Assembly (NCBI RefSeq): GCF_004766045.1
Contig: NZ_SPQQ01000006.1
Coordinates: forward strand, 124,001-188,000
Direction of reading: 5' to 3'
DNA from: Desulfosporosinus fructosivorans
GTDB taxonomy: Bacteria; Bacillota; Desulfitobacteriia; Desulfitobacteriales; Desulfitobacteriaceae
DNA: 64,000 nt
Shown: positions 40,231 to 50,330 of the stretch, one piece after another
Numbering within the stretch: position 1 is the first letter of the stretch
Layout: each line of letters begins with the position of its first letter
The notes under the pieces: generated by a model
Seen by the model: only the letters and a program-made list of their open reading frames with translations
Databases searched by the model: none
Told to the model about the DNA's origin: nothing
Made by a program: the position numbers and the translations under genes

Positions 40231-42136
40231 GAGGGCGACCGAAAGGCTAAACGCAGCTATTTCGAGCGCGCTCAAAAACTTCAGGCCGCCCGAAAACCTC
40301 ACCGTGTCAGAATGGGCCGACAGAGAACGCCGTCTCTCCCCTGAGAACTCGGCAGAGGCAGGGCCGTGGAGGACATCAAGAACTCCGTATCTGAAAGAAC
40401 CGATGGATGCCTTTACTGACCCAAGGATCAGTAAGGTCGTAATGGTGGCAGCAGCGCAAGTTGGCAAGTCGGAGCTGGAGCTCAATATAATCGGGTACAT
40501 CATCGATCAAGATCCAGGCTCAATTCTATTCGTCCAGCCAACACTCGAAGATGCAAGAAAGTTCTCTCGCCTTCGTGTGGCCCCAATGATCAGAGACAGT
40601 AAGGCACTGAAAGCTAAAGTATCCGACATCAAAACACGTGACAGCGGTAACACGATATTACAAAAATCTTTTCCAGGTGGCATGCTCACAATAACAGGAT
40701 CGAACAGTGCGTCGGCCCTGGCGTCTACACCGGCTCGTTACATACTTGGGGATGAACGCGATCGCTGGGCACTGAGTGCAGGTACTGAAGGAGACCCCTG
40801 GTCACTGGCTGAAGCAAGGCAGGCGACATTCTATAATGCAAAGGCAATTGAGGTGTCGACGCCGACCATTAAGGGTAGCAGTAACATCGAGGCGTCTTTT
40901 TACCAAGGTACACAGGAGTACTGGTGCCACCAATGCCCTGAGTGTGGGGAATGGCACAGTATTGTATTTGGAAACGTGAAATATGATCATGAGGTTGTCA
41001 AGATACACAACAAAAAGACCTACTATGTCACGATCACTGGCTGGGTTTGTCCCTCATGTGGGTGCATATCCACAGAGGATATCATGCGCAAGCAACCAGC
41101 CAAGTGGATTGCAAACAACCCGGAGGCATACAGTAATGGAATTCGGTCTTTTTGGCTCAATGCTTTCTCCTCCCCGTGGACACCGTGGAGCAAAATTGCC
41201 CGCAAGTTCCTTGAGGCGAGTCATAATCCCACGCGACTAAAGGTAGTAGTCAACACACTACTCGGTGAGCTTTGGGAAGAAAAAGGCGAAGGCATTGAAT
41301 CAGAAGAGTTAGTCAAGCGTAGAGAACGATATGATTGCGAGGTTCCTAATGATGTGTTAGTCCTTACCTGTGGGGTTGACACGCAGGATAATCGACTTGA
41401 ATATGAGATCGTAGGATGGGGGTTAGAAGGGGAATCATGGGGAATACAATACGGGGTGATCATGGGGGATCCAGGGCAGTTAACTACAATTACTAGTCCA
41501 AGTGGATTAAAAATACAGTCAGCATGGGATCTGCTTGACGCTGTTCTCACTAAGTCTTATCCTCGTAAAGATGGCCAAGTGCTACAAATTATGACAACCT
41601 GCATAGACACCGGTGGTCATCACACAAAAACAGCTTATAAATTTTGTAAAACTCGAGAGATCCGGAGAGTTTGGGCTATTAAGGGACAAGGCGCGAGTGG
41701 TACATCGTTTATTCATCGTCCAAAACATAGAAATGATGACGGCGTATGGCTGTTCAATATCGGCGTTGACGTAGGCAAGGACATTATTACATCAAATTTA
41801 CAGATCCAGTTTGAAGGCCCGGGATATTGCCACTTTCCCACGGAAGCAGGAAAGGGTTATGACCAGGCCTATTTTGATGGGCTAACAGCAGAGCATCGCG
41901 TCACACGATGGATTAAAGGTCAAGCAAAGATACACTGGGAAAAGCGCACTACAGGGGCAAGAAACGAACCGTTTGATCTTAGAAACTATGCTGCAGCGGC
42001 CTTGGAAATCCTAAATCCACCCCTTGAATTTCTTAAAAATCTACAAAATTCTGGTCAGAATCAAAAAGTGGTTCAAAATCAACAGAGCACAAAGCCCAAA
42101 AGGTCAGGTGTAATGAGTAAAGGGGTGAGCATTTGA
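40214..42136 (+). CDS. terminase large subunit (lambda gpA family)
   Basis: A 640-residue packaging ATPase-nuclease. A Walker-A-like segment AAAQVGKSELELNIIGY lies near residue 78; further signs are SILFVQPTLEDARKFSRLRV, a zinc pair (CHQCPECGEWHSI and CPSCGCIS), and CGVDTQDNRLEYEIVGW of the nuclease domain. Complete length. It defines the lambda-like packaging of this phage. Confidence 0.92.
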   Translation: MAKKDKRATERLNAAISSALKNFRPPENLTVSEWADRERRLSPENSAEAGPWRTSRTPYLKEPMDAFTDPRISKVVMVAAAQVGKSELELNIIGYIIDQDPGSILFVQPTLEDARKFSRLRVAPMIRDSKALKAKVSDIKTRDSGNTILQKSFPGGMLTITGSNSASALASTPARYILGDERDRWALSAGTEGDPWSLAEARQATFYNAKAIEVSTPTIKGSSNIEASFYQGTQEYWCHQCPECGEWHSIVFGNVKYDHEVVKIHNKKTYYVTITGWVCPSCGCISTEDIMRKQPAKWIANNPEAYSNGIRSFWLNAFSSPWTPWSKIARKFLEASHNPTRLKVVVNTLLGELWEEKGEGIESEELVKRRERYDCEVPNDVLVLTCGVDTQDNRLEYEIVGWGLEGESWGIQYGVIMGDPGQLTTITSPSGLKIQSAWDLLDAVLTKSYPRKDGQVLQIMTTCIDTGGHHTKTAYKFCKTREIRRVWAIKGQGASGTSFIHRPKHRNDDGVWLFNIGVDVGKDIITSNLQIQFEGPGYCHFPTEAGKGYDQAYFDGLTAEHRVTRWIKGQAKIHWEKRTTGARNEPFDLRNYAAAALEILNPPLEFLKNLQNSGQNQKVVQNQQSTKPKRSGVMSKGVSI

Positions 42137-42366
42137 GCCGCTTAGAGAGTTTACAAAGCAGATTACAGATGTACCTTGATTGTGAAATAGCGATTTTAGA
42201 AGGTGCACAAAGCTATCAAATCGGTGCCAAACAATTAAATAGAGCAAATCTAAGTCATATAAGGATAATGATAGAGTATTTGGAGAAAGAAATTGCTCAG
42301 GAAGAGAGCAAGATCGCTGGAAAAGGGAGAAATCGAACGGTAGGGGTAATCCCGAGAGATTTTTGA
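42133..42366 (+). CDS. small head-joining-like protein (gpW position)
   Basis: A 77-residue helical protein (LESLQSRLQMYLDCEIAILE, GAQSYQIGAKQLNRANLSHI). It overlaps the terminase stop by 4 bp and stands where lambda-type phages have gpW. Family match is DUF6148-like by pattern. Probably a connector or neck component. Confidence 0.7.
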   Translation: MSRLESLQSRLQMYLDCEIAILEGAQSYQIGAKQLNRANLSHIRIMIEYLEKEIAQEESKIAGKGRNRTVGVIPRDF

Positions 42367-42411
42367 TTACCGCAAGACTATTTAATTTTTGGCTGAAGGA
42401 GGTGAATGTGA

Positions 42412-44046
42412 TTGAATTTAATCGATAAAGCTGTTTCTTATTTTGCACCAGAAAAAGCACTTAAACGAATAGCTTCAAGGAATGTACTCAAAGTATTAAA
42501 CACCGGTTATTCAGAAGGAGGGGCATCTTCCACCAAAAAATCAATGAGAGGTTGGAATGCCAGAAGCTCCAGTCCAGAAGAAGATATCGACCTAAACCTT
42601 TTTTCGTTGCGAAACCGTTGTCGTGATCTGTATATGAACGCCCCACTTGGGAGAGCTTCGATACAAACGACCAGGACAAATGTCATTGGATCAGGCCTCC
42701 TGTTAAAATCGAGAATAGACTTCAAGTATCTTGGGTTATCGGAAGAGGCAGCAGACGAGTGGGAACAGACAGTAGAGAGAGAATTTTCTCTATGGGCTGA
42801 TTCGGTTCACTGTGATGCACTTAAGATAAATAATTTCTACGAGATGCAACAACTCGCTCAGTTAATGTGGTTACAAAGTGGGGATGGGTTCGCACTCTTA
42901 AAGCAAGATAAACCAGTACCGTATATGCCATATGGCCTACGACTGCACCTTATCGAAGCGGATCGAGTCTGCACCCCTAACATCTTTAACAATATCGTAG
43001 CGGGAGATATAAACATGTTCGCCGTTGAGGGAACTGCTCCAAATGGAAACAAGGTAATATCCGGAGTGGAAATTGATACTGGAGGTGCGGTGGTTGCTTA
43101 TCACGTATGCAATCGCTATCCACAATCATTCTACCTTTCAAGCAACATGGCCCCACTTACTTGGTCAAGAGTTGAGGCATTCGGGAAAAGAACCGGTCGG
43201 CCCAATGTATTGCATCTCATGGAATCGGAAAGAGCGGAACAACGAAGAGGCGTTCCTTTCTTGGCCCCTGTAATTGAACCGCTTAAACAGCTTACAAGAT
43301 ACACCGAAGCAGAGCTAATGGCGGCGGTTGTTACAGGTATGTTTACGGTATTTGTAAAAAGCGACGGTCCTTCTAGTGAGATGCCTTTTGGATCGATGAT
43401 ACCGGAAGACCAACAGGTTTCCTCAGGAGAACCGGCATCCTATGAACTTGGTAATGGCGCGATCAACATTCTCCAACCTGGTGAAGATGTGCAAATGGCA
43501 AACCCAGGAAGACCTAACACTGCTTTTGATGGATTTGTGAATGCTCTATCAAGATACATTGGCGCTGCGCTTGAAATACCTCAAGAGCTATTACAAAAAT
43601 CCTTTAATGCAAGTTATTCCGCGGCAAGGGCTGCGCTTCTGGAAGCGTGGAAAATGTTTAAGATGCGCCGGACGTGGATGGCACAGGACTTTTGCCAACC
43701 TGTGTATGACGAATGGCTTGCCCAAGCGATTGCGCTCGGTAGGGTTAAGGCACCAAGATTTTTCGACGATCCTATTATTCGGAAGGCGTGGAGTGGAGCT
43801 GAATGGAACGGTCCCGCGCCAGGGCAGCTTGACCCCCTGAAAGAGATCAATGCCGCTGAAAAAAGAATAAAAAACGGTATTTCCACGAGAGAGCAAGAAA
43901 CCATGGAGATCAATGGCGGTAACTTTGACAGAAATATTCAGCAAGCTAAGAGGGAGCAGAAGCTGATGAAGGATGCAGGTCTTTTAATAGACCCGATACC
44001 TCAAATTCCTCAAAGCAAACCGGAAGGGGGTGATAATAAAAAATGA
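42412..44046 (+). CDS. portal protein (lambda gpB family)
   Basis: A 544-residue portal with lambda-portal signatures (MRGWNARSSSPEEDIDLNLF, SLRNRCRDLYMNAPLGRASI, GRPNVLHLMESERAEQRRGV). It forms the dodecameric DNA channel of the head. TTG start after AAGGAGGTG. It overlaps the protease gene by 4 bp, in the usual order. Confidence 0.92.
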   Translation: MNLIDKAVSYFAPEKALKRIASRNVLKVLNTGYSEGGASSTKKSMRGWNARSSSPEEDIDLNLFSLRNRCRDLYMNAPLGRASIQTTRTNVIGSGLLLKSRIDFKYLGLSEEAADEWEQTVEREFSLWADSVHCDALKINNFYEMQQLAQLMWLQSGDGFALLKQDKPVPYMPYGLRLHLIEADRVCTPNIFNNIVAGDINMFAVEGTAPNGNKVISGVEIDTGGAVVAYHVCNRYPQSFYLSSNMAPLTWSRVEAFGKRTGRPNVLHLMESERAEQRRGVPFLAPVIEPLKQLTRYTEAELMAAVVTGMFTVFVKSDGPSSEMPFGSMIPEDQQVSSGEPASYELGNGAINILQPGEDVQMANPGRPNTAFDGFVNALSRYIGAALEIPQELLQKSFNASYSAARAALLEAWKMFKMRRTWMAQDFCQPVYDEWLAQAIALGRVKAPRFFDDPIIRKAWSGAEWNGPAPGQLDPLKEINAAEKRIKNGISTREQETMEINGGNFDRNIQQAKREQKLMKDAGLLIDPIPQIPQSKPEGGDNKK

Positions 44047-45155
44047 GTAGATTTTGGCAGTTTATAAGAAATCAAGCATCAGGGACTACTCCTGAAAACA
44101 TTGAATTGCGCATTGAGGGAAACATCGTTGACAGCGAAGATGCGTGGTTGTATGAGTGGTTTGGAATACCAGCGGCTTCACCAAACGCTTTTCGAATAGA
44201 ACTTGCACAATATGCTGGGAAAGATATAACCCTTTGGGTTGATAGTTATGGTGGGAGCGTGTTTGCAGCAACTGGTATGTACATCGCTCTTATAGAGCAT
44301 AAGCAGACCGGCGCAAAGATTACAGGTAAAGTTGGCAGCAAAGCTATGAGCGCTGGAACAATACCGCTTATGGCATGTGATGAAATTTTGATGTCGCTAG
44401 TGGCTATTATGATGGTGCACAACCCCTTATCAAGCATACAAGGCTATGCGAGCGATATGAGAAAAGCAGCCGACGTACTTGATATCATAAAAGATACCAT
44501 CATCAATGCATATGCAAATAAAACAGGAAAGCCACGAGATGTAATTTCTGCAATGATGGATGATGAAACATACATGAGTGCAAACGTTGCAGTTAAAGAA
44601 GGGTTTGCTGACGGAGTTCTTTATCAAGAGAATGGAAAACCAGAAAACATCATGAATTTCGCGTACAACAGGATTACCATTCAAAATAGTGCGAATGAAT
44701 CTATCCGGCATTTATTTGCGCTAGTAGATTCAAGCGTTATTCCAGTAAAAAATAGCAAAGAGGAGGAATTTATTGTGGATCTAGCTGAACTGAAAGAAAA
44801 ATACCCGGACATTTACAATTCTGCAATCAACGAAGGAACGTTGGTAGTAGTTAAGGCAGAGCGTGAAAGGATCAAAGCCTTTGATGTACTAAATGGCAAG
44901 GTTGATGCTGACTTCCTTGCAAACGCGAAGTACGTAGAAGGGGCCACAGCTGAAAACGTACTCTTTAAAGCAATGCAAGAAGGAAAAATAATCAATGCTG
45001 CTTATGTAACGAGTGCTGAGGCCGATGCCGAAACGGCTAATGCGGTACCGGGAGATGCTTCTGACGATGCTAAACCGGATGAAGTAACAGGGATCCTCAA
45101 CAAGGTTACTGCCATAGCCAAAAGAACGCTGGGAATTCAAGAAGGGGGTAAGTAA
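44043..45155 (+). CDS. ClpP-type prohead maturation protease with scaffold tail
   Basis: A 370-residue protein. Residues 1-215 are a ClpP/S49 fold: WVDSYGGSVFAATGMYIALI, the nucleophile Ser in SKAMSAGTIPLMA, His in MMVHNPLSS and Asp in MMDDETYM. The C-terminal 150 residues (VDLAELKEKYPDIYNSAINE; an Ala/Asp-rich end) look like an internal scaffold, as in lambda gpC/Nu3. An in-frame GTG near 44,775 after GAGGAGG may give a separate scaffold. Confidence 0.88.
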   Translation: MSRFWQFIRNQASGTTPENIELRIEGNIVDSEDAWLYEWFGIPAASPNAFRIELAQYAGKDITLWVDSYGGSVFAATGMYIALIEHKQTGAKITGKVGSKAMSAGTIPLMACDEILMSLVAIMMVHNPLSSIQGYASDMRKAADVLDIIKDTIINAYANKTGKPRDVISAMMDDETYMSANVAVKEGFADGVLYQENGKPENIMNFAYNRITIQNSANESIRHLFALVDSSVIPVKNSKEEEFIVDLAELKEKYPDIYNSAINEGTLVVVKAERERIKAFDVLNGKVDADFLANAKYVEGATAENVLFKAMQEGKIINAAYVTSAEADAETANAVPGDASDDAKPDEVTGILNKVTAIAKRTLGIQEGGK

Positions 45156-45158
45156 GAT

Positions 45159-45509
45159 ATGCCATTATTAGATACATTGAAGTATGATAACCTTTTTGCC
45201 GGTGATTTTGATGTTATTACTGAAGAAATCACCATCGACGTATCTCAGACAATCAAACGTGGGGATGTCTTGAAGAAGACAGCGGGTAAGTTTGGTAGAC
45301 CAGCGGCCGTTTTGATTACAGCCGATGTTGTCGTGATAGCATCAGAAGATATCACGACAGACGGAGCAACAACAGTCAAGAGCATTGGCTATAAAACGGG
45401 ATGGTTCAATCAGTTTGCAATGAGATTTGGAGGAGCCTCCACGGCCGATGATAACCACGATATCTTGGCCGAAAAGGCAATTTATCTAACAAAGACTCAA
45501 AAACAATAG
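45159..45509 (+). CDS. head decoration protein (lambda gpD family)
   Basis: A 116-residue protein with GDFDVITEEITIDVSQTIKR, GDVLKKTAGKFGRPAAVLIT and a beta-rich C-terminus typical of gpD, which stabilises the capsid trimer sites. Located between protease and capsid genes as in lambda. Confidence 0.82.
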   Translation: MPLLDTLKYDNLFAGDFDVITEEITIDVSQTIKRGDVLKKTAGKFGRPAAVLITADVVVIASEDITTDGATTVKSIGYKTGWFNQFAMRFGGASTADDNHDILAEKAIYLTKTQKQ

Positions 45510-45533
45510 TCGAAGAAGGAGGGGAATAGTTTC

Positions 45534-46589
45534 ATGCCGATCAACATTTATGATCCTAGAGTAATGGACCAAGTGGTACAAGTATTACCAGCAACGGGTG
45601 GATTTTTCAGGGATACTTTTTTTAAACGGAGATTGCCCGTACTTGGTAATAAAATCGATGTAGATTTCTACAAAGGAAAGCGACGCATTTCTCCTTTTGT
45701 GAATCCTAAAAGTGCAGCCAAAACCGTTGAAAAGACCGGTTACAAAACCAATACCTTCACAACCCCTTTGCTCAAACCAAAGGACATAACTACCGTCGAA
45801 AGCATTTCGGTAAGGATGCCGGGTGAGGGAGTTTATGGTGGCCTTTCTACGGAAGAAAGAGCGCTCATGATGCTCACTAATACTTTACAGGAATTCAACG
45901 ACATGAATATGCGTAGAGAAGAGTGGATGGCTTCCCGGGCGATGCTTACTGGTAAAATTCCAGTTATCGGCGAAGGTGTAAACTATGAGATTGACTTTGG
46001 TTTCACGAACAAAGAAATTCTCGTAGGTGTGAATCTTTGGAGCGCAGGAACTAGCAATCCGCTCGCAGACATAGATCGTTGGGTGCTTGCTTGTCAGCAA
46101 AATGGGTACCACACTCCGAATGTTTCCCTAATGTCCTATGATGCGTATAACGCATTTATGATTCAAGTAAAAGCTCAGGGTTTTTTGGATCAATTAAGCA
46201 CGAACTTGAATGTCCTGCAGCTCAATCCTCGTCAACTAACTGAAAATGTTGTATATGGCGGGATGATCCTGAAGTACAACATGCCGATTTACATCTATAA
46301 CGAATGGTTTATTGATGATTGGACAAACCCAGAAGTACCAGTCGAAAGTCCGATCGTTCCCGCGGCAACCGTCTTATTGGGATCTACCAATGCCAAAACG
46401 ACCATTTATTACGGAGAAATCACGCTGACGGATGAGAACACAGCGAGTGGTTTCCGTTCGATCGTCGGTGAAAGAGCTGCTCAGACTTGGGTCGAAAATG
46501 ATCCTCCTCAAAGGTTCTTGGCTCTGCACAGTCGACCTCTACCCGTTCCACAGGAAGTGGATTCTTGGTATGTTGGAACAGTTCTATAA
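45534..46589 (+). CDS. major capsid protein (lambda gpE family)
   Basis: A 351-residue HK97-fold capsid protein of the gpE family (MPINIYDPRVMDQVVQVLPA, FFKRRLPVLGNKIDVDFYKG, SGFRSIVGERAAQTWVENDP). GGAGGGG precedes the ATG. Complete length. Together with gpD it forms the shell. Confidence 0.9.
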   Translation: MPINIYDPRVMDQVVQVLPATGGFFRDTFFKRRLPVLGNKIDVDFYKGKRRISPFVNPKSAAKTVEKTGYKTNTFTTPLLKPKDITTVESISVRMPGEGVYGGLSTEERALMMLTNTLQEFNDMNMRREEWMASRAMLTGKIPVIGEGVNYEIDFGFTNKEILVGVNLWSAGTSNPLADIDRWVLACQQNGYHTPNVSLMSYDAYNAFMIQVKAQGFLDQLSTNLNVLQLNPRQLTENVVYGGMILKYNMPIYIYNEWFIDDWTNPEVPVESPIVPAATVLLGSTNAKTTIYYGEITLTDENTASGFRSIVGERAAQTWVENDPPQRFLALHSRPLPVPQEVDSWYVGTVL

Positions 46590-46603
46590 GGAGGAGAATC
46601 TAA

Positions 46604-46837
46604 ATGATTGAAGTTATTGATGGCCAAGTAAGATATGAAAATACTTCATACGGTGTAGGGGAAACTTTAACACTGACGACTGAAGAGGAAAAACGCCTTG
46701 TCAGTCGCGGTGTCGCTAAAAGGGTAGGCCAAAAGCAAAAAGGCAAAGCGGATAGCAAAAAAAATCAAGAACCAGATCCAAAGACCGAATCTGACGGACA
46801 AGGACCTAATACAGGTATCCCTCTAGAAGGTGAATAA
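46604..46837 (+). CDS. small head-tail joining protein candidate (FI-like position)
   Basis: A 77-residue protein: a short beta-rich start (MIEVIDGQVRYENTSYGVGE) and a Lys/Gln-rich, acidic tail. GGAGGAG site. It lies between capsid and head-completion genes. Family not certain. Confidence 0.55.
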   Translation: MIEVIDGQVRYENTSYGVGETLTLTTEEEKRLVSRGVAKRVGQKQKGKADSKKNQEPDPKTESDGQGPNTGIPLEGE

Positions 46838-47152
46838 ATGTCATTCAAGGATCAATTAACCAAGGACCTAGATGTTTTCCTTAATACTGATGAGTTCGCA
46901 GAGCTCCATGCCATAAACGGTGTGGAGCTTGTCTGTACGGTAGACAATGACCAGCTAAAAGAACGCTCAAAAAAGGAATACGACGGGATTGCTGCCGGAG
47001 AATTATTATTCTTTGTCAAGAAGGCTGATTACGGGATCCGGCCAGAAGAGGGAACACCAGTAATCTTTGACGGCCGACAGATGTATGTTTTCAATGCTCG
47101 TGAGGATACAGGAATGTATGAAATCATTCTCAGCCAGAACCGGGGTGGTTAA
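46838..47152 (+). CDS. head-tail joining protein candidate
   Basis: A 104-residue protein (MSFKDQLTKDLDVFLNTDEF, with AGELLFFVKKADYGIRPEEG and a last IILSQNRGG). The order and the short beta-rich pattern fit a lambda FII or ATP-binding-sugar-transporter-like head-closure protein. It starts directly after the upstream stop. Confidence 0.65.
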   Translation: MSFKDQLTKDLDVFLNTDEFAELHAINGVELVCTVDNDQLKERSKKEYDGIAAGELLFFVKKADYGIRPEEGTPVIFDGRQMYVFNAREDTGMYEIILSQNRGG

Positions 47153-47154
47153 TC

Positions 47155-47781
47155 GTGGCAAACAGAGAAATATTTGTTGATACTAGACAAGTAAACCGTT
47201 TAACCATTGAGTTAAGGGGATTCGAGGCAAGGGTCGGAGTAGCAACCTATCATGCGTTGCAACGTACAATTGACCAAACTATTACTCAGGTTGGGCGAAT
47301 TGTGCCAAGAGCCTATGCTATCAAAGCTAAAGAGGTTAAGGAAAGCTTTGCAGGTGGTATCAAGCGCCCAACTTCCAGCAATCTGACGGCAAGTATAACG
47401 TCAAAAGGACATACACTCTCGTTGGCACATTTTCCTTTCACTCCAAGGGCACCGGGTGGATCGAGACGTAGAGGGAAAGTAGCAGTTACTATCAAAAAAA
47501 GCGGGGGTAAAAAAGTAGTCAACACGAACCCTCTACCCTTCGTCGCTACGACTGGCGCAAGATCGGCAGACTTGACACAGTTCAACGTATTTCGTCGCGA
47601 AGGTCGAGCCCGTTTCCCGATCACGGTACCCAGGACACTATCAATCCCGCAAATGATCACCAATGAAAATGTTGGTGAACAAATTCAGGAGTTTGCAACA
47701 GAGAAGCTCAATGCCCGACTTGAGCATGAAATAACTCGGGCCATGACTTCAATGAGCGACTCTATAAGAAGGGGTAATTAG
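47155..47781 (+). CDS. minor tail protein Z-like (tail completion)
   Basis: A 208-residue basic protein with NREIFVDTRQVNRLTIELRG and YAIKAKEVKESFAGGIKRPT, the lambda gpZ pattern. gpZ-type proteins finish the tail end for head joining. GTG start. Confidence 0.75.
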   Translation: MANREIFVDTRQVNRLTIELRGFEARVGVATYHALQRTIDQTITQVGRIVPRAYAIKAKEVKESFAGGIKRPTSSNLTASITSKGHTLSLAHFPFTPRAPGGSRRRGKVAVTIKKSGGKKVVNTNPLPFVATTGARSADLTQFNVFRREGRARFPITVPRTLSIPQMITNENVGEQIQEFATEKLNARLEHEITRAMTSMSDSIRRGN

Positions 47782-47784
47782 ATT

Positions 47785-48312
47785 ATGTCCACTATTGCTA
47801 CCCTTGAGGTGTTACGAGAATTCCTTTTAGAAAAAGTAACTCCAACAATTAAACTACAAAAGGCCAACGACACTAATATTAGAGAGTATGAACTCGTCAG
47901 TCCTCAGGTCCATATTGGATGGATCCCGCCAAAGGGATATCTTACTGAAGGAATGGAGTCCACGATTCCATGTCTTATAGTGGGTATGGAGGATGGCAGT
48001 GACGATGGACAGAGCTCAGATATTAACATAAGAATCAGCGCTGCTATCTTTAGTCCCGGACTTCATGAACCGAAAGGCGATAGGGTGAAATATACTCCTG
48101 ATTTTCAGGGATATATCGACTTAATGAACCTCATAGATCGAACAAAGGCCGAACTTCTGAAGAACCCAATTATCAAAAACTCCTTTTCTGTCCAAGAATC
48201 GGTTAAGTGGGGAATGTATCAAGACCAGCCCTATCCTTATTGGTACGGATGGATAACATTTTCCATAAAGAAACAAGCTTACTCGCGTTCAGAGATACTA
48301 AAAAACTTATAG
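47785..48312 (+). CDS. tail terminator-like protein
   Basis: A 175-residue protein (VLREFLLEKVTPTIKLQKAN, GWIPPKGYLTEGMESTIPCL). Its place between gpZ-like and sheath genes suggests a tail-completion role, possibly similar to gpU or Mu gp37. It ends just before the sheath gene. Confidence 0.6.
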   Translation: MSTIATLEVLREFLLEKVTPTIKLQKANDTNIREYELVSPQVHIGWIPPKGYLTEGMESTIPCLIVGMEDGSDDGQSSDINIRISAAIFSPGLHEPKGDRVKYTPDFQGYIDLMNLIDRTKAELLKNPIIKNSFSVQESVKWGMYQDQPYPYWYGWITFSIKKQAYSRSEILKNL

Positions 48313-48325
48313 TGAGGTGATCTAC

Positions 48326-49777
48326 TTGTACCAACACGGTGCGTTTGCCGACATACTAGCAACCAAGGATTATATTCCGCCAAAAGGGGTAAGCACGCTC
48401 CCAGTGTACTTTGGACGCTTGCCAGTACATCAACTTGAAGATTATAGCGGGGCGGTCAATAAAGCGGTATTGGTCCAGAGTTATCAGGATGCCGTGGCCA
48501 AAGTCGGTTACAATGACGCTGATTGGGTTAATTATGACCTCTGTGAAGCCATATATGCACACTTCAGAAACGATATACAGGTTATCGGGCCCATTATCAT
48601 AGTTAACGTCCTTGATCCTGATATCCATGTCTTGGCTGATCAAACAGCCTCAGTTGCCCTGACGAATAGCAAGGGATACATCAGTAATAACAAAGTAATC
48701 GTGAAATCTATTGCCATTGCAGGTAAGGTAAAGGGGACTGATTTCACGGCAAGCTATATCCCGGATGGCAGTAAAGTATTAATTACGGACCTAACAGGAG
48801 CCATTGTTTCCCCAGTCACAGTAACCTTCGATGAGGTTGATCCAAGTCTAGCAGATGCGGCTTCTGTAATTGGCGGAACTGATGTAAACGGAGTGAAAAC
48901 AGGTATCAGTGTTGTTGATTTGGTATACCTAACCCACAACATGATCCCCACCCTGTTCAATTCTCCTGGTTGGAGCTTTGACCCTGATGTTGATGCAGCA
49001 CTAAAGGTGGCAGCACAGAAGATCAATGGACACTGGTACGCTTTCGTTAACTCCGACATGGATTCCACTGCTACAACCAATACCATTACTAAGGCGCAAG
49101 CTTGGAAGGATACTAACGGCTACGATAGCCACCTAGAGGCCCCATGTTGGCCAATGGCTCAGAATGGAACCCGTAAATTCCACCTTTCTACTCTTGCGAC
49201 CGTGACCATGCAATGGGTCGATTATCAAAACGACAACGTGCCCTGTGAAACACCGTCGAATAAGCCGGTTGACGTGACCGGGATGTGCCTCGCGGATGGC
49301 ACGAGTATCGTCTTTGACCAAATGCAGGCCAACGTACTCAACAGCAAGGGAATACGCACTCTATCATACTGGGGCGGGCGCTGGGTACTCTGGGGTGGAC
49401 ATACTGGAGAATATGCATACGGGAAGGACATGGACAAAGCGAACGTGTTTGACTGCGGTGTGAGGATGCTGCAATATATCGCGAATACCTTCCAATCACG
49501 GTACGGGATCATAGTTGACAAGCCTATAAATCGTTCTAAAGTTGAGACGATCCTCAATGATTACCAAGAGTGGTTTGATACCCTGATCGGGCAAGGTAAA
49601 ATCTTGCTCGGGAAGATTGCTTTCAATGAGATCAGTAACCCTACGTCAGATATCGTTGAAGGAGATTTTGTCTTTGATGTGGCCACAACGACAACGCCAC
49701 CAGGTAAATCCTTGACGGCCAAAATTACGTACACTACTGCTGGATTAAGCGTTCTGTTTGGGGGTGAATCGGCATGA
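48326..49777 (+). CDS. contractile tail sheath protein
   Basis: A 483-residue sheath protein: QHGAFADILATKDYIPPKGV near the start, VDLVYLTHNMIPTLFNSPGW and a conserved C-terminal ETILNDYQEWFDTLIGQGKI segment. TTG at 48,326 lies 6 bases after GAGGTG; a GTG at 48,317 is possible. A sheath shows the phage is a myovirus. It overlaps the tube gene by 4 bp. Confidence 0.9.
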   Translation: MYQHGAFADILATKDYIPPKGVSTLPVYFGRLPVHQLEDYSGAVNKAVLVQSYQDAVAKVGYNDADWVNYDLCEAIYAHFRNDIQVIGPIIIVNVLDPDIHVLADQTASVALTNSKGYISNNKVIVKSIAIAGKVKGTDFTASYIPDGSKVLITDLTGAIVSPVTVTFDEVDPSLADAASVIGGTDVNGVKTGISVVDLVYLTHNMIPTLFNSPGWSFDPDVDAALKVAAQKINGHWYAFVNSDMDSTATTNTITKAQAWKDTNGYDSHLEAPCWPMAQNGTRKFHLSTLATVTMQWVDYQNDNVPCETPSNKPVDVTGMCLADGTSIVFDQMQANVLNSKGIRTLSYWGGRWVLWGGHTGEYAYGKDMDKANVFDCGVRMLQYIANTFQSRYGIIVDKPINRSKVETILNDYQEWFDTLIGQGKILLGKIAFNEISNPTSDIVEGDFVFDVATTTTPPGKSLTAKITYTTAGLSVLFGGESA

Positions 49778-50283
49778 TTGTATCTGGAAGTGTAATAGCA
49801 CATAAGCTTCTCGCCGACAACGTTGAGATCGAGGACAATGTATCTTGCGAATTGCCATCAATCGAATTTGGCACGACGGAAGTTAAGGGCGCGGGTATCT
49901 TAGGAACGGTTGACATGCCGTCTCCAACACAAATCAATGCCATGAGTTTTAAGATTAGTTCGCGGTCCATAAACAAAAAAACCTCCGCACTTGCAAAGAC
50001 GGGTAAGCAAAGCCTTGAACTGCGGTTTGCTCGGGATGTCATCCAGTCAGATGGAACCGTAATCCCTGCAAGTACGAAAATCTTTATTACCGGGGTAGTA
50101 AAAAAATATGAGCCCGGTAAAGTCGAGCAAGGAGCCACTATGGATGGCAGTGTGGAATTTGAAGTGTTGCGATATCGCCAGGTGATTGAAGGCGTGGAAA
50201 CGTTATTAATCGATAAATTCAATTACCAATACGTAGTTAACGGTGTTGACTACATGCAGGCAATCAGAGCGATTCTTGGTTAA
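49774..50283 (+). CDS. tail tube protein (P2 FII family)
   Basis: A 169-residue beta-rich protein (LLADNVEIEDNVSCELPSIE; FEVLRYRQVIEGVETLLIDK) of the P2 FII major tail tube family. It stacks inside the sheath. Complete length. Confidence 0.9.
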   Translation: MIVSGSVIAHKLLADNVEIEDNVSCELPSIEFGTTEVKGAGILGTVDMPSPTQINAMSFKISSRSINKKTSALAKTGKQSLELRFARDVIQSDGTVIPASTKIFITGVVKKYEPGKVEQGATMDGSVEFEVLRYRQVIEGVETLLIDKFNYQYVVNGVDYMQAIRAILG

Positions 50284-50330
50284 CAAGAGTCGCTTTCTTT
50301 TTAAAAATAACATAGATGGAGGAAGAGGAC